Assembly: GCA_025345505.1 (NCBI GenBank)
Contig: JANVCC010000049.1
Span: forward strand, 10,590,492 to 10,654,491
DNA: 64,000 bases
DNA from: Todiramphus chloris collaris
Lineage: Eukaryota; Chordata; Aves; Coraciiformes; Alcedinidae
Direction of reading: 5' to 3'
Shown: in pieces, positions 1 to 31,600 of the stretch
How the letters are laid out: each line of letters begins with the position of its first letter
How positions within the stretch are numbered: the stretch's first letter is position 1
Notes under the pieces: model-generated
Databases searched by the model: none
The model's input: only the letters and a program-made list of their open reading frames with translations
What the model was told of the DNA's origin: nothing
Made by a program: the position numbers and the translations under genes

Positions 1-945
1 ACAGAGGCATGATCACTTCCCTTCTACTGATGGCCACACTATTCCTGATACAAGCCAGGACACCATTGGCCTTCTTGGCCACCTGGGCACACTGCTGGCT
101 CATTCAGCCTCTTGTCGATCAGCACCTCCAGGTGCCTTTCTGTCAAGCAACTTTCCAGCCACTCTTCTCCAAGCCTGGGGTTTTTGTTGCCCAAGTGCAG
201 GACTTATCACTTGACCATGTTGAAGCCCATTTGAGTGGCCTCAGCCCACTGATCCAGCCTAAGTCCCTCCGCAGAGCCTTCCTACCTTCAAGCAGATCAA
301 CACGACCACCCAATTTGGTGTCATCTGCAAACTTACTGTGGAAGCACTTAATTCTTTCATCTAGATCATTGATGAATGTATTGAACAAGACTGGCCCCAA
401 AACTGAGCCCTGGGGGACACCACTGGTGACTTGCCACTACCTGGATTTAACTCCATTTACTACAACTCTTTGGGCCTGGCTGACCAGACAATTTTTAAGC
501 CAGTGAAGAGCACACCTGTCTATGCCATGAGCCACCAGCTTCCCTAGGAGAATGCTGTGGGAAATGGTATCAAAGGCCTTACTAAAGTCCAGGAAGAAAA
601 CATCCACTGCCTTTCCCTTGTCCCTTAGGCAGATCACCTGGTCATAAAATGAGACCAGGTTAGTCAAGCCTGATCTGTCTTTCCTGAACCCATGCTGGCA
701 GGGCCTGTCTGTCCTGCATGTGCCATATGAGCTCACTTAAGGTGAACCTCTTCATAATTTTTCTGGGTACCAAGGTCAGGCTGGCATGCCTGTAGTTCCC
801 TGGGTCCTCCTTCCAGACCTTCTTGTAGATGGGTGTGCCATTGGCAAGCCTCCAGTCATTTGGGACCTCCCCTGTTAGCCAAGACTGATAAATGATGAAG
901 AGAGGCTTGGTGAGCTCCTCTGACAGCTCCCTCAATAAGATAAAA
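1..945 (-). mobile_element. CR1 LINE fragment, reverse transcriptase part
   Basis: The reverse complement gives broken CR1 reverse-transcriptase frames, including FADDTKLGG (the YADD-type catalytic motif, here FADD), KAFDTISHSILL, QHGFRKDRSGLTNLVSFYD and NYRHASLTLVPRKIMKRF. The copy is cut by the window at its 3' side and ends near 945, so it is 5'-truncated like most CR1 copies. It lies antisense in a MED12 intron and carries frame breaks, so it is not functional. Confidence 0.93.
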
Positions 946-1149
946 GATAAGGGAATATCCTCTAGCAGGCAGACAGTAGGTTAGAGATGGAGGGAAGGAG
1001 TTTGTATTTTGAGGGTGATCCCTCCTTGAAGAATCCTGTAGGACTCTGCTGCTGCTTGTGCCATTCTACACATCAAAAGTTGTATGAATGATGATATCAA
1101 AACTTTATTTAACTGTTACTCAGCATAGAATGATACAAGTTGGCTGCAG

Positions 1150-1760
1150 ATTGTTGTAGTAGGGTGCAGTGATGGTGACCAGGTGATCAACTGGCAGATG
1201 AAGTTTAGTGTTGTTAAACATAAAATAATGCCCATAGGATTGTCCTTGTTCCTTTCTAAACTCTGTGTAGTGATGGATGTATGCTACTGGTTGGATAAAG
1301 CATTTTTGAACTGTTACACGTACTTAATCAAAAAGGTCATCATAGTGTTCAGTAACAGTTAAAAAGCAAATTAAATGTTAAAAATGTTTGGAAAGAAATG
1401 AGAACAGACTAGAGAACCTCATTAGGACACCGTTTAAGTCATGGTACAATTGTGCCTTGCTGTCTGGGGCAACAAACTACAAATGGCATTTACTGGAGGT
1501 AGGCCCAAAAGTGGGTGAAAGGATAGATGTCCAGAGGTGTGGAATGACATACTTATGAGGAACTGAATCTGTTTCCCACAGAAGAGGAGGGCTGAGGGGG
1601 AATATTAGAAGTTTTTAAAGTTCTGGTTGATATGGAAAATAAACTGTATGTTCAATATGTATTACAAGCACAAAAAAGAATGAATAGAAAGTAACAAGTG
1701 GTAGGTTCGTAGTAGTGAACATGAAACTTACTCCATGTTGTGAACATCAAAAATCTGGAT
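1150..1760 (+). mobile_element. Old degenerate CR1-like fragment
   Basis: Stretches such as gatcaactggcagatgaagt, followed by aaaataatgcccatagga, resemble the CR1 segment 'gggcagatgaagttcaatg...aaagtaatgcacatagg'. Later parts resemble CR1 3' sequence. The match is by eye and heavily decayed. The boundaries are approximate. Confidence 0.5.
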
Positions 1761-2185
1761 TCAAAAAGTAGATTTGCAAAACGAAAATCTATTGAGGAGA
1801 GCATTATCTTGAACTCTAAAAATCTGTGAACCTTAAGTTGCAGCAGGGTGGGGAAGAATGCTGAAGCCTGACTTGTTCTTAAACTATTCTCTGGGCATCA
1901 ACAGCTCTGATACCAAGGGCTGAGCTAGGTGCTTCTCTGATCTTCTCTGGAATAGCTATTCCTATGCTGTGTTTACTGAGCCCACAGGTAACTTCCAGGT
2001 GCCTCCACAACAAAAAAACAGCTTCACTCTTTTGGGAGAGTTGTTGTTGGTTCACTGTGATCTTCAGTTTCCATATATACTTGCCCGGGGAGGGCTTGTC
2101 TTGCACAGGATTGCATTGCTTGTAGGTGTTCAGTGGAAGCTTAGTATTTTTTGTGTTCCTAATCTCTCTTTCATGTCCCATTTAG

Positions 2186-21184
<18,999 letters not shown>

Positions 21185-21500
21185 TCTGTGGACTGCAACC
21201 TGATCCAGGAAGGAGGAATCACTAAATAGTGTCTTTTCAGCCTGACCCACAAACTGGGGCTGCCCCCCCAACCACTGTCCTTGGGCCTGTGCCCCCAGTG
21301 TTGCTGCTGCTCATCTCACAGGGAGACGCCAGGAGGATGGTTTTATTGTACAGAAAATTGTTTTTACTATCTGATTTCTACAAACGTTTATGAAGATCCC
21401 TTGTGGCTGGTAGTCTCTCTTCCCACTCTGGTTTCAGTTTTTACTCAGTTTTTAGTATTTTTGTTAAAATAATGATTAAAATATTGTAAAATTTTGTACT
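21185..21500 (+). other. MED12: Probable MED12 3' untranslated region
   Basis: This follows the stop codon and runs through an AT-rich stretch with ATTAAA at 21475-21480. The exact cleavage site is not visible. A second signal, AATAAA at 22387-22392, could serve a longer transcript. Confidence 0.6.
21475..21480 (+). promoter_or_regulatory. Candidate polyadenylation signal for MED12
   Basis: ATTAAA lies about 290 nt past the MED12 stop, followed by a T-rich stretch (tttgtactttattt). It is the first strong candidate after the stop. Confidence 0.55.
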
Positions 21501-24500
21501 TTATTTATACCAGATGAACCCCGTAATACAGACATTCTCAGATGAATACAGAGAGCTTACTTTGCAAAAGGAGTGTGTGTTCAGAGCTTGCTTTTCCTCC
21601 TCAGCATTCCTCCCAGTACAGCCTAGCAGCACCTCTACACATGGTCTTTTATCCTTTTTCTCAGTGGAATTAATGTCTTCATTTTCAGTTTTTGTGAACA
21701 ACTAAACAATTTGATTTGGGAAAGAAAGACCCCCTTCCCTGTTTGTGTTTGATAAGCTGGTGTTTACATGCATGCAAGGGGTTGTGCAAGCTTTGTAGAT
21801 TTTGTGTTAAGATCTTTACTAGTAATCTGTGACATGTTTCACCCTAACAGAGGTGTAAAGCAAAAAGGGAGTTATATTGCAGGGTAACTGAACCGTAATA
21901 AGCCCAGCTTCCCAGTCCCAGCAGTCACTGAGATGCTCAGGTTAGTGCCTCTGCAGCCTAGGAGAAACTGCAGATCAAGTGTGCTCACAACACTACTACT
22001 CCTCACAGCATGATTTTGCTGATACGCACCAAGGCTCCTCTGCTAAGCTCCTTCCTGACAGCTACAGTGCTTTCTCTGTATGGGTAACATGCTCCATTCT
22101 CAACTTTTGACCTGGCTAATGCAGCTTGCTGGCAAGGAGTCTCATCTCTAGCAGGTTGCTTTAGCTTTGTGCTCTTCATTCCTGCTGTTTATTGAACCTG
22201 GAAACCTCTGTCACCAGCAGCTTTCTTCTCTTTTTGGTTCTTCCTCAGTAATTGTGGACCATTTGACCTGTGCTCCCTCTAGTAGCTTTTCTTGACCAAT
22301 GTCTTCCTTCTGTCCCCTCTGTGTGGGATATGGTGAGGCTTTCAGGGATTCAGGGAAAAGCTGCCCTTGATCTTAATCTAAGGGCAAATAAACAATTCTT
22401 TAGGGTCTTTTACCTAGGGTCTAGGTAAGCTTAGGGAGGGGAGAGGAAGGATGGATGTTGTGGCTGTAGCCCTCAGCTCTGCTCAGACATGAGCGATGTT
22501 GGTGACCCGGGGCAGTGCCCCATCTGCTGGCTAATGGGTCTGTGCTGTCCCAAGAACTGGAGCTGAACCTTTTCCTTCCCAGGCGCAGAGGGGTGGCTGC
22601 TCTCAGTACAGCTGTGTAGGCTGCCTGGCACCACACCCACCTTTTGCTCTGCTTATCTACACTTGTTCTTGCACCTCTCCCAGGCTCCTGCCATGTTGCA
22701 GGCATGTTGGAAGATGTTGCTGGCCAGGCCTATTTAATGAGGGCAGATGTGCATGCAGGGCTTCTGTGCATCCCTGCTTGTCCCCTTCCATGAGGATCAG
22801 GCTGAGAAGCAGCCTTGAGATGGCTGTTAGGTGCCTTATATCCCCAGCCTCTGCTGAGTGATCCCAGAGGTGGAAGCCCTACTCATGGCTGTGGCTGAGC
22901 CAGCTGGTCCCTGCCCTGAGGGACCCAGGGCTAGGGCAGGAGGAGGGCTGTGCTTCTGTCTTGCCTAGGGCTAGAGAATGTCCTGTGACTACAGCCTGGG
23001 GAAGCTGGGTGCTGTCTCTGGGCAGAACAAGGCCTTCTTCCTGGTGTGTGGGGCCAGGGCCAGCAGCCTCCTTTTCTGCTGACGCTGGGAGGCAGTTGAA
23101 TCTGTGCTAAGCAGCATCTTGGATGCTGCCTTCTGCATTGCTGCTCTTCTGGAGGTGAGAGGAGGGTGACTTTCTGTGTCAGACAGTTCCAGAGCAGGGT
23201 GGCAGAAGGCAACACAGTCAGGGGCAGCTCTGGGCATGGGTGGAGTGGGGTGCCGCTTGCATAGTGGCTGTGACAGAGCTGGGGTGCTGCAGCAGGAGAG
23301 CATGGAATCAGGTGTTGATCTGCTTTATGCCCTTCAGCAGAGCCCCAGAGACCACCCTGTCTTCCTAGGGAAAAGGGGATGACTTGTCCCTGTGGCCAGG
23401 TGCACGCTACCAAGGGACCCTGCTTTAGTGCATGGACAAACCATGGGCCTGCCCCTGCTCTTTCCTCCTGCAAAAAGCTACCCTCCTGTGCTAGCTGCTT
23501 GGCAGTATGGGTCTGCATGGGATGAGCTGAATTACAGAGCTCCATCGTAGGGACAGACCTAGGGTTTCCCCTGTCCAAGACCCCATAAGATCTTATGTCT
23601 GAACAGAGGTTTCCAGGGGGTGCAGGAGAATGTGGGGTGTCATGGGGCCTGGGGCAAGACTTGGTCAGGGCATGGGACACACTTGGGGAGCTGCATTCTG
23701 CCCAGCCTGGCTGCATGCCTTGCAGCAGCTGCTGCTCCTGTGCTGCACGTTAGCACTGAGCCATGGTGGTTTTAAGCATGATGATATCCAGTCCTTCTCT
23801 GAGTCGTGACTAAACACTGCTTGTGACAGAGCCAGAGGTGACTTGGATTTTATTACATGCTCCCTGTTGAGTAATGCACATGACTGCCCTACTGTGGCCA
23901 CCAGCCTGGGGTAGGGTGTGGGTGTTTGGTGCTGGGCTCCTTGAGGCTGGGGGCCAGCCCCAAGAGGTGCTTGGGCAATGTCCACAGGTGCTGACTGCAG
24001 GTGATGCTGCATGGTGTGTGTCCAGCACATGGGGAAAAGACTGAGGTTGCATGAGGCTTGGCAGGGTGGGGTGATGGATGGGCAGGAGCAGGTCATGCCC
24101 CATGCACTCAACCCCCCCAGCAGCCTGCCAGAGGTGGTCCTCATGGACTGTGCATTGGGCAAAGATGGCTTGTCAGGCACTGTCAGAGAGGGCTTTGTGC
24201 AAGAAGATCAATTGCTGCCCATTCAGGCAGCTGAAGCTGGGACAGCTCTGTGAGTGCCTAGCCCTCTCTGGTGCCCACAGTGGGGTGCAGGCCATGAGGT
24301 ACCACTGCAGCTGTGGACCATGAACCCATCCTGGGCTGGTTTTGATGGCCAGTGGGCTACATGGAGCCATGCCTGGAGTACTACTTGCTGCAAGGCAGCC
24401 TGGCACTGGTCCAGGGGCATCTTCAAGATGTTTCTCAAGGCTGATGAACCCTGATGCACGCAGGTCAGGGTTGTGCAAGCATCCCAGAGGCTGCTGGACC

Positions 24501-25690
24501 ATGTTGTCTCCTCCAGGGCATACAAGATGCCAGCATGCATCTCACCCTGCATATAACAGGCCAGCAACAAAATAGATCATGCTGCTGACCACCAGCAAGG
24601 AGTTCCTTGGAGAGGGAGTGGGACAGGAAAGCTTAAACCTGCTCTGCAGTGGCAGCCAGAAGGCACTGGGACAGGTGAAGCCCAACTGACTCGGTGCACA
24701 TTCTGGGGGCATGCAGGAGAGTCAAAATAAATGCTTACTCTTGTTGTACTGACACACAAGCATCTTAAATAGGAAGCAGTGGCTGCTTTGTGGAGCCCAA
24801 GTAGGGTTTGGGTTGCACCTTGGGCAGGGGGAGGGAGGCAGGGCCTAACTTCCTTCACCCAGAACAGAAAAGGTGGAGGTGTTTGCTAGTGACTGCATAT
24901 CCTCCTCCTCTTTGATCAGGCATCACAGCTGCTGCTTCTCTGTCTATGGCAGAGAGAGGCAGAGACCAGACATGTCCAGTGGACCCAAATCTATTCCCTG
25001 TTTTAAATTATTTCTGTAATCCCATCAAGCAGGACTGAAACAGAAAGGTAGTTCCATCATAGGCAGGCTCAAGGAAAGACAGCTCCTTACACGAGGCCAT
25101 CTGCAGGAGGGGAAGATAGCCACATGCTGGCAAGGAGCATGTGAGGAGGAAAGGGAAAGACCAAGGTGCTGGGTCTTGCTTCACAGTGCTGCTGGGGCTT
25201 ATGGGGCTGTGGCTCTTAAGCCTGCAGCCTGGTGCATGGCAGGGTATGGACGGGTGGCAGAGCTGTGCTTGGCCCCAGGGCTGAGGCTGGGATGGGGCAT
25301 CCCATACTTGACCAGCTGGGTGCTGCAGAACAGTGTGAGAGGCAAAGGTTGCTCCCCTGGGTGTTGAGAAAGATGTCAGGTCTAGAGGGCATGGGGGACT
25401 CCAGCTGCTATGGGACCTGTCGGGCCAGCACAGCCCAGGGCTATGCAGGGGGTGGGATGGGTGGGGAGTGGAGGGAATCCATGCAGGGGGGCTAGGACAG
25501 GTACAGGGTGCAGTGGGGCAGGATTCTGGATGTCCAGGATTATGTAGGGGTGCCTGGGGTGGTGCAGGATGCTCAGAGTAGAAGAGGATGCCTGGGCTGG
25601 TGTGGAGATGCCCCCACAGATGGGGTCGTTTGCTGGGGCGATGTGAGGTGCCACAGGGTGTACAGGTGTCCTGGTGGGACGGTTGGTTTA
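21501..25690. other. Intergenic, no gene recognised
   Basis: GC-rich sequence after MED12. Long open frames occur on the minus strand (22931-23716 and 25008-25697), but they are Pro/Ser/Cys/His-rich without recognisable domains and fit chance frames in GC-rich DNA. About 25480-25690 has loosely repetitive ggtgcaggatg/gatgcctggg phrases. Confidence 0.55.
22387..22392 (+). promoter_or_regulatory. Possible distal polyadenylation signal
   Basis: AATAAA lies about 1.2 kb past the MED12 stop. It could end a long MED12 isoform or be a chance match. Confidence 0.25.
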
Positions 25691-25699
25691 CCCCCACTC

Positions 25700-26670
25700 C
25701 CTAGGGCCGGTAACTGGCTAGTGCCAGTGCCGTGTGCACAGTAGGGTTCCAGGAGCCGTGAGGGATACCGGGAGTGCAGGTGCGATCAGTGCCAGTACCC
25801 AGCGGGCGCAGTACCGGCCTGCGAGGTGCCCGGCTGGTGCGACACCCCTTCGGTGCAGGACTCAGGGCGAAGCAGATGCCAGGGCACGCGGTACGGGGAC
25901 CGGCGAGCACAGCGGCGGGGCTAGGGGGTGCCCCGTCAGTGCGGTACACATACCGGTTACCAGGCGGCGGTGCAGGCGGCAGTGAAGGGGTGTTGCGGTA
26001 CGGCCCCTCCCCCGCCCGCCCCCGCCGTGCACGCGCCGCGCGCTCCCGGTGCGGGGTCGGACCGTACCGAACGAAGCGCGGGGCGCGGAGCAGCCGTTGC
26101 CGTCACAGGCATGGCCCAGCTGCACCACCGCCCCCGACGGTGAGTGCGCCTCGGCCCGGCTCGGCCTGCGACGACTCTTGCTAAGGGGTCAGCTGGGCAG
26201 GACCGGCCCAGCCTCACGGCACGGGGCTGGGGCCGGTCGCTGCGGTGGTGATGGGGCTCCCGGGGCCAGGGTGGCAGCGGGCCAGCCCCGGTCCTGGTCT
26301 GGGTGTAGGGCGTCCGGTGCCGGGCCGGGCATCGGGGTGCGGCGGGGGTTAACGGGTGGGGCTGAGCGCGGCGGCGGGTAACAGCGGCGAGTAACGGCGG
26401 GGGTTAACGGGGCCGGATGAACGGCCGCGGAGAGCCGGCGGGTTGCCATGACGACGCGCTGAAAGGGAGATTGTGCGCCCGCCTCAGCTGTTCGGCTCGC
26501 CCGCATCCTCGGCCTGGTGCCGCCTGGTTGGCCGGGTTCCGTTCGTCTCAGCCCCTCGGGCCCAACGCGGGGCAGAAAGCAGGGGCTGTGCTGCCTCGGG
26601 CGCCCTCACCCCAGGGACTAGGATCCTCCCCTGGGCTGGGGCGGGGAGGGGGGTCTGGGGTTGCAGGTGC
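25700..26670 (+). promoter_or_regulatory. CpG island, candidate promoter
   Basis: CpG is dense from about 25780 to 26560 and sparse on both sides. A strong splice donor (gacg then gtgagtgcg, GT at 26140) follows an ATG at 26111, which would give a short frame MAQLHHRPRR. It could be the non-coding first exon and promoter of NLGN3, 4.5 kb after MED12; mammalian NLGN3 likewise starts a few kb past MED12. An unrelated lncRNA promoter is the alternative. Confidence 0.65.
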
Positions 26671-28554
26671 ATGCGGGATCAGTTATTTGGGATGCAAGGA
26701 TGCACCCCGTGCTGCCCAATGTGAGGCTCCTGCCATGAGCATCCCCAGGTCAAGGGCAGTCAGGAGATCCCCTTGGCTCAGTTTATTTGACACAATATTT
26801 ATGGGTAATAACATTAGTCATTGGGCTCCTGCATCAAAAGGGCATTCAGTGTCTTTTTTGGGCAGGGGGCCTGAGTGGAGGCAGGCTTGGTGTCAAAACA
26901 GTGGCTCTGTGGCAGCAGGCCATGCTTATGGGTGGTGGGTCAGTGGCTCCACCGATGCATGGTGTGGCTAGAGACAGTGCCATTTGTCTGAACTTTGCTC
27001 AGTCGTGCTTGAAGGCACAGAGCAGGATAGGCATGGTGGGTGATGGTTAGCACTGGGGTCCATCTGTGTCTGTTGCTATCAGCAGTGAGGGAGAGGAGAA
27101 ATAATGAGGGATGTGCGGCTTTTGGCTAGCCAGTCTTTTTCTGGACCATGTTCTCCCAAATGGTGACACCTCCCAGCACCTCTGCTGGCAGCCCTTCCAA
27201 AGGCCACAGACCTCTCTTGGCAAGGTGGCTCTGGCATGAAGTCTCTGTGACTCTGGGATTTTCCTTCCATCCTTTGAGGGTGGCTCTTCCAGTGCTACTA
27301 CCACCTTGGCCCCAGATCACAGCAGAGGGGATGGAGGTGTCCCCGTAACTGGGCATACATGTACGCAGGAGGAGAGCTGACAAGAGTCAGATCCCTGCTA
27401 CTCCCTGCATTAGCTGCGCTTCATTGTCAGCCTGGTGGGACCTTCCTTTCTCTGGAAACTGGGGTGCTCTGTGGAATCAGGGGCATCTGCCAGCTGGGTA
27501 ATGGGTGGATACGTTCCCAGTGAGTAAGCTGCGTGTTGCAAAGTCAAGGGCTACTATTACCTCTGGAAAATGTGTGTGCCATCTTTTCTCCCTGCTCTCA
27601 CCAGACCACCCATGCCAACCCCTGGTGCAGGGATGGGTGCCCTGAGGTCCCCATCGGAGCACAGCTCCTCCGGCTCTGCATGCTGCAGATGACCACTAGC
27701 AGAGCTAGTGACTGCAAAATGGTTAAAGGATGATATTTAGAGGTCACACTTTTAGCATTGTGCATGTGTTTGCTTAATTTGCATTTGCAGTTAGCCCAGC
27801 TCCAGGCTTTGCTACTTGCATGTGCTGTTGCCATGGTTACATGTGCAGTCGGGATGTGGAGTTTGGTTGGACACCTGCAAACATGCAGCTCTCAACCCCT
27901 GGAGCACCAGTGCATCAATGAATGATGCTGAGATGCAGGACAGCCCTTGGATGTGGGCATACGGACCCTCTGCAGCGATGTGCTGAGGAAATGTAGTTGC
28001 AGTGTCCATCTTGTTGGGGTCTGTATGCTACTACCTTGCACAGCCTCCAACTGCCTGTATTCAACATGCAATGTGTATCTAGGACAATGTTGTTGGAGAC
28101 GAAATTTGAGCCCATGCTAAGGGTATTGCTCTGGACCTTACATCTGGGTCTGTTGCCTTCCCAGACCCCATGTAGAGGCTCTTCTCCCAAAAGGCAGTCA
28201 TGAAAGTGCTCAAGAACAGGGTGGTGGGGGTGGGCAGATCCTGGGAGACATGAGTGGAGATGCTGTACAGGCTGTCAGTGCCTTGCCTGCAGGCAGGATC
28301 CTGCCAAGGCTTCAGAAGGCAGCGTGAGAATTGGCAGAGCACTGTGCCGAGGCTCCAGCTGTGGTGGCTGCATTTCCCCTGGCTTTCTGTGGGGTCTGCT
28401 CTGGGCATTCAGGTCCAACACGTAAAGACACCCAGTCCATGTGCCTGTTGACCAGGGTCACATTGAGTCCACAAGCGAGAGCAAGGAGATAGGGACTACC
28501 AAAATCCTCTGCCAGGTCCATGTTGGCCTTGTCTTTGTGTCAAAGGAGGAGGAG
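26671..28554. other. Non-coding stretch with candidate regulatory patches
   Basis: No gene is seen. It holds an AT-rich patch at 26776-26830 (tttatttgacacaatattta, then gggtaataacattagtcatt) and a cluster at 27700-27840 with the octamer atttgcat (27777-27784) and gttgccatggttac (27827-27840). Confidence 0.4.
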
Positions 28555-28690
28555 TTTTAGGACAACAGGTATGGAAGGGACCTTAAGGTCATCAAGTCTG
28601 TCTAAACCATTCTTGAGCAGCATCGGCTCAGCCAGCTCCTAAACCTCCCCAGCCTCAGTGGTTCTGCTGCCTCCCAAGAAGTTTGTTGCC
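28555..28690 (-). mobile_element. Possible CR1 3' tip fragment
   Basis: 'ggtatggaagggaccttaag' followed by gtcatcaagt resembles the reverse complement of a CR1 3' end (ggttggaagggaccttaaagatcatct). The rest is decayed. The match is by eye. Confidence 0.45.
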
Positions 28691-31600
28691 GTCTTCTGTA
28701 TGCTTCTTGCTAGGAGCTACTTCTGTGCAGCAGGCGAGGGAGGAGGGAAGCCCTCTTGGCTATCCAGGAGCAACTGTGGCCTTGGACAGATCGTGTGTGT
28801 CCATGTTGTGCTGGTGGAATCCAGTAACAGGAGGAGCATGGGAGGATGGTGGGAAAGCAGTGGGGATGGGGTCATGGAGCATGTGTCTGGGTACGAGCTG
28901 TGGAGGAACCATGGATGAACCTGTGAAATCTCACAGCAGAGCATGGAAGGACTGATTATCCTCCATCCTGCGGTGGTGCACCAAGTGCAGAGGGATGGGA
29001 CAAGGGAAAGTTTGGGTCTGCCCTTAGTATCACTGGGATGGGACAGTTATTTGTTCCCTATGGGCTCCCAGACAGAGATTTCTCCCCTAATGATCTGTGG
29101 TTATCAGCTGCTGTCACCAGAGCATTTCAGAAGATGCTTTTTAATAGAGGTCTGGCATTTGTATCTGTATCCACAACCATAGCTAGGGGTGTATGCAGGT
29201 CTTGTCTCAGCAGAGAGTGGAGGTGGCCACAGCTGGCTGGCAGGGCACATCAGCAGGAGGCAGGATGGATCCTGGTACCGGGGTGCTCAAGGAAAGCTGT
29301 GCTTGAGGATTGTGACAGGGCTGAGTGGTGCTGCATGGTGGACTAAATGCTCCAATGGTCTCCAATGTGATGCTCCCTAGAGCTGGGGGCAGGGAGCAGA
29401 CTCTGCCCAGTGCTGTGTGCTGCTAGCCTCAGCAGGATTTTGCAGTGGGTGTGAGGGGAATGAGTAAAAGGTCCTGCAATTGCCAGAGCTGGCATTTTGA
29501 ACCCACATCATTCAGGCCCTAGAATGAGTCTGACTGAGGGGGGAGAGGGATGAAGCGGGAGCAGTGGAGAGATGCATGGGTGTCAGACTGCAGTTGACAG
29601 GTTCTGTCTGGTGTGCACGGCTCCTGGAAGTTTTCCCTGGCTAGGAGGATATGTGCTGTTTGTTTGGATGCTTGTCTGGGCTCAGTAGCAATGTGGTATT
29701 GCAGTCCACGATGAAACCTGTGTTCCTGTTTAGTCTTGTAGTTCTGTGTGGAAACTCGGCCCTTGCAACACACTCCTTTTGACATCTTGTTTGTCCAGCA
29801 GCAGGGTATGCACATGGTATTAGATGGGGGGAGGATGTCTGTGAACCAGACTTTGTGCCAAGGAGTGCTGTTTGGGCTGAGACTGCCTTGGCAAGGAGCT
29901 CAGGGGATTGTTGGTAAAGAAGCCTAATTCCTGATGCTGCAAAACGTAGAACAGTGGAGTAACATCTGTTATTTTCAAACTGCATCTCTGTGAACATATC
30001 CCGTGAGGTGCCTGGCAAGCAGAGATAAAGTTTTCCCTGGTGACCAGATATTCTGGCCATGCCAGAACAGCAGGTCACAAAGTTTGGGAAAGGTTGTAGA
30101 CAGAGTCTGTTACAGGGCTTTTACTGTGTGCAAGCCTTGTTTGATTCTGGATCTAGGCTGCTGGCTCTCTCTGAGGGTGAGGATGCTTGTCAGAGGCTGG
30201 TCAGGAAGGCTTTTGAGATGGGCTTGAGAAGGGGACTGCTGAGAATGCCCTTTGGTGAGGTGATCAGGGGATGCAGGAATTTTGTCTTCATTGAGCATTC
30301 ATTAGCTGTTACTCTACAAGAGTGGAAGAAGAAACCCAAGTCTGCAGCATAGCCAAAGTGTCTGCATGCTGCTTACCAGGAGGTGGCTGTATCCATCTAG
30401 TGCCAGAACCCAGTGCTAAAGGAGTTGTGGGGATGAGTCTATGAGTCTGCCTGTCTTCATATGTTTCTTCTACCCTTACACGGCTCTAGGCACTGCTGAG
30501 TGACTTGAGGATTTGTGGGACAGTGATGCATGAGAAGGGAGCAGGGGTTGTTCTGTGTCTCTGTCTCTAGGGCTGTCCAGGGGAACTCTGGAGAGATGTG
30601 TGGTGTTGAGATCATTGTGGAGTCAAATTCCTGGAAGACGTAGCAGGACTGGTCAGAGAACTGATAGCCTCTGTGCAAAAAATGACTAAATAAGGCAGGG
30701 TTCTTCAGACTGGAAAAGCAACAACAGAAGATTGATAAGATAACTCTAGAGGAGGACAGGAGAGAAGGAATAGAGGTTAATTGTTCACTGTTCCTTTCTA
30801 TGAGAGTATAAGGTCACATCAAGTGAAGCTAGGCAGAAGGTGCCAAACAGGAGGAGGGTATTGCCTCTTGCAGATGTGCTATCAAACTGCAGAAGTCCTC
30901 AGAACAAGGTGTCATGAACCGCGAAACCTTACATTTGTTCTAGGAGAAATGGAATGAATTCAAGAAGGGCAAGAGGTTCCCCCAGAACCAATGTATACGC
31001 TGAGATCCACCTCTGACTTGGGCAGCTGCTGAGCTGCAAATTGCTCATGCATCTGACTACTGGAAAGAAAGTATGGCAAGGTGGACCTTTGGTCTGAGCT
31101 GTTATTTTCATAATGTTATGCCTACAAGATTGTAGAGCCAGGAGGGATCGCTGGGCTTTGGTAAAGAAGGATAGGTCTATCCTCATCCAGCTCTTTGTTA
31201 CTTTGCTTGGCACAGGATCACAGATGGGCAGTTCCACTTCCTTGCTGAGAGTGCAGGATGCTTTTCACACATGATGGTGGTGAAGCTGACGGGAGAAGTG
31301 AGACCTGTGCTAAACACCAATTTTCTGCCTGGGCATCACAGGACCCTTTTCTGGAGACTTCTGACAGACTTTTGTCTGCTGTACAGTTGCTAATTTAGTT
31401 GGTTTGAAAGTCCATGGCAAAATCCCTTCCCTGGCAGTTCTGGTTCCCTGGGCATGGGGCATCCACCCAGCACAGTAGCAGCAGAGCTGGAGTCTTGTTC
31501 TGGAATTGTCTCAGTTCTCTGTTACTCACTGCACATGGTGAGCACTGTGGGATCACCAGGGATCTGATCTTTATCTCCACTCTGTCCAGTCCCTTGGCTC

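Noticed and set aside
22931-23716. Minus-strand open frame of 261 codons
   Set aside because: Pro/Ser/Cys/His/Gln-rich with no domain, signal or splice support; open frames of this size arise by chance in GC-rich bird DNA.
25008-25697. Minus-strand open frame of 229 codons
   Set aside because: Pro/Ser/His-rich translation of a locally repetitive GC-rich stretch; no recognisable domain.
26417-26971. Plus-strand frame of 184 codons in the CpG island
   Set aside because: Runs from the island into AT-rich non-coding DNA with a change in composition and no domain; likely chance.
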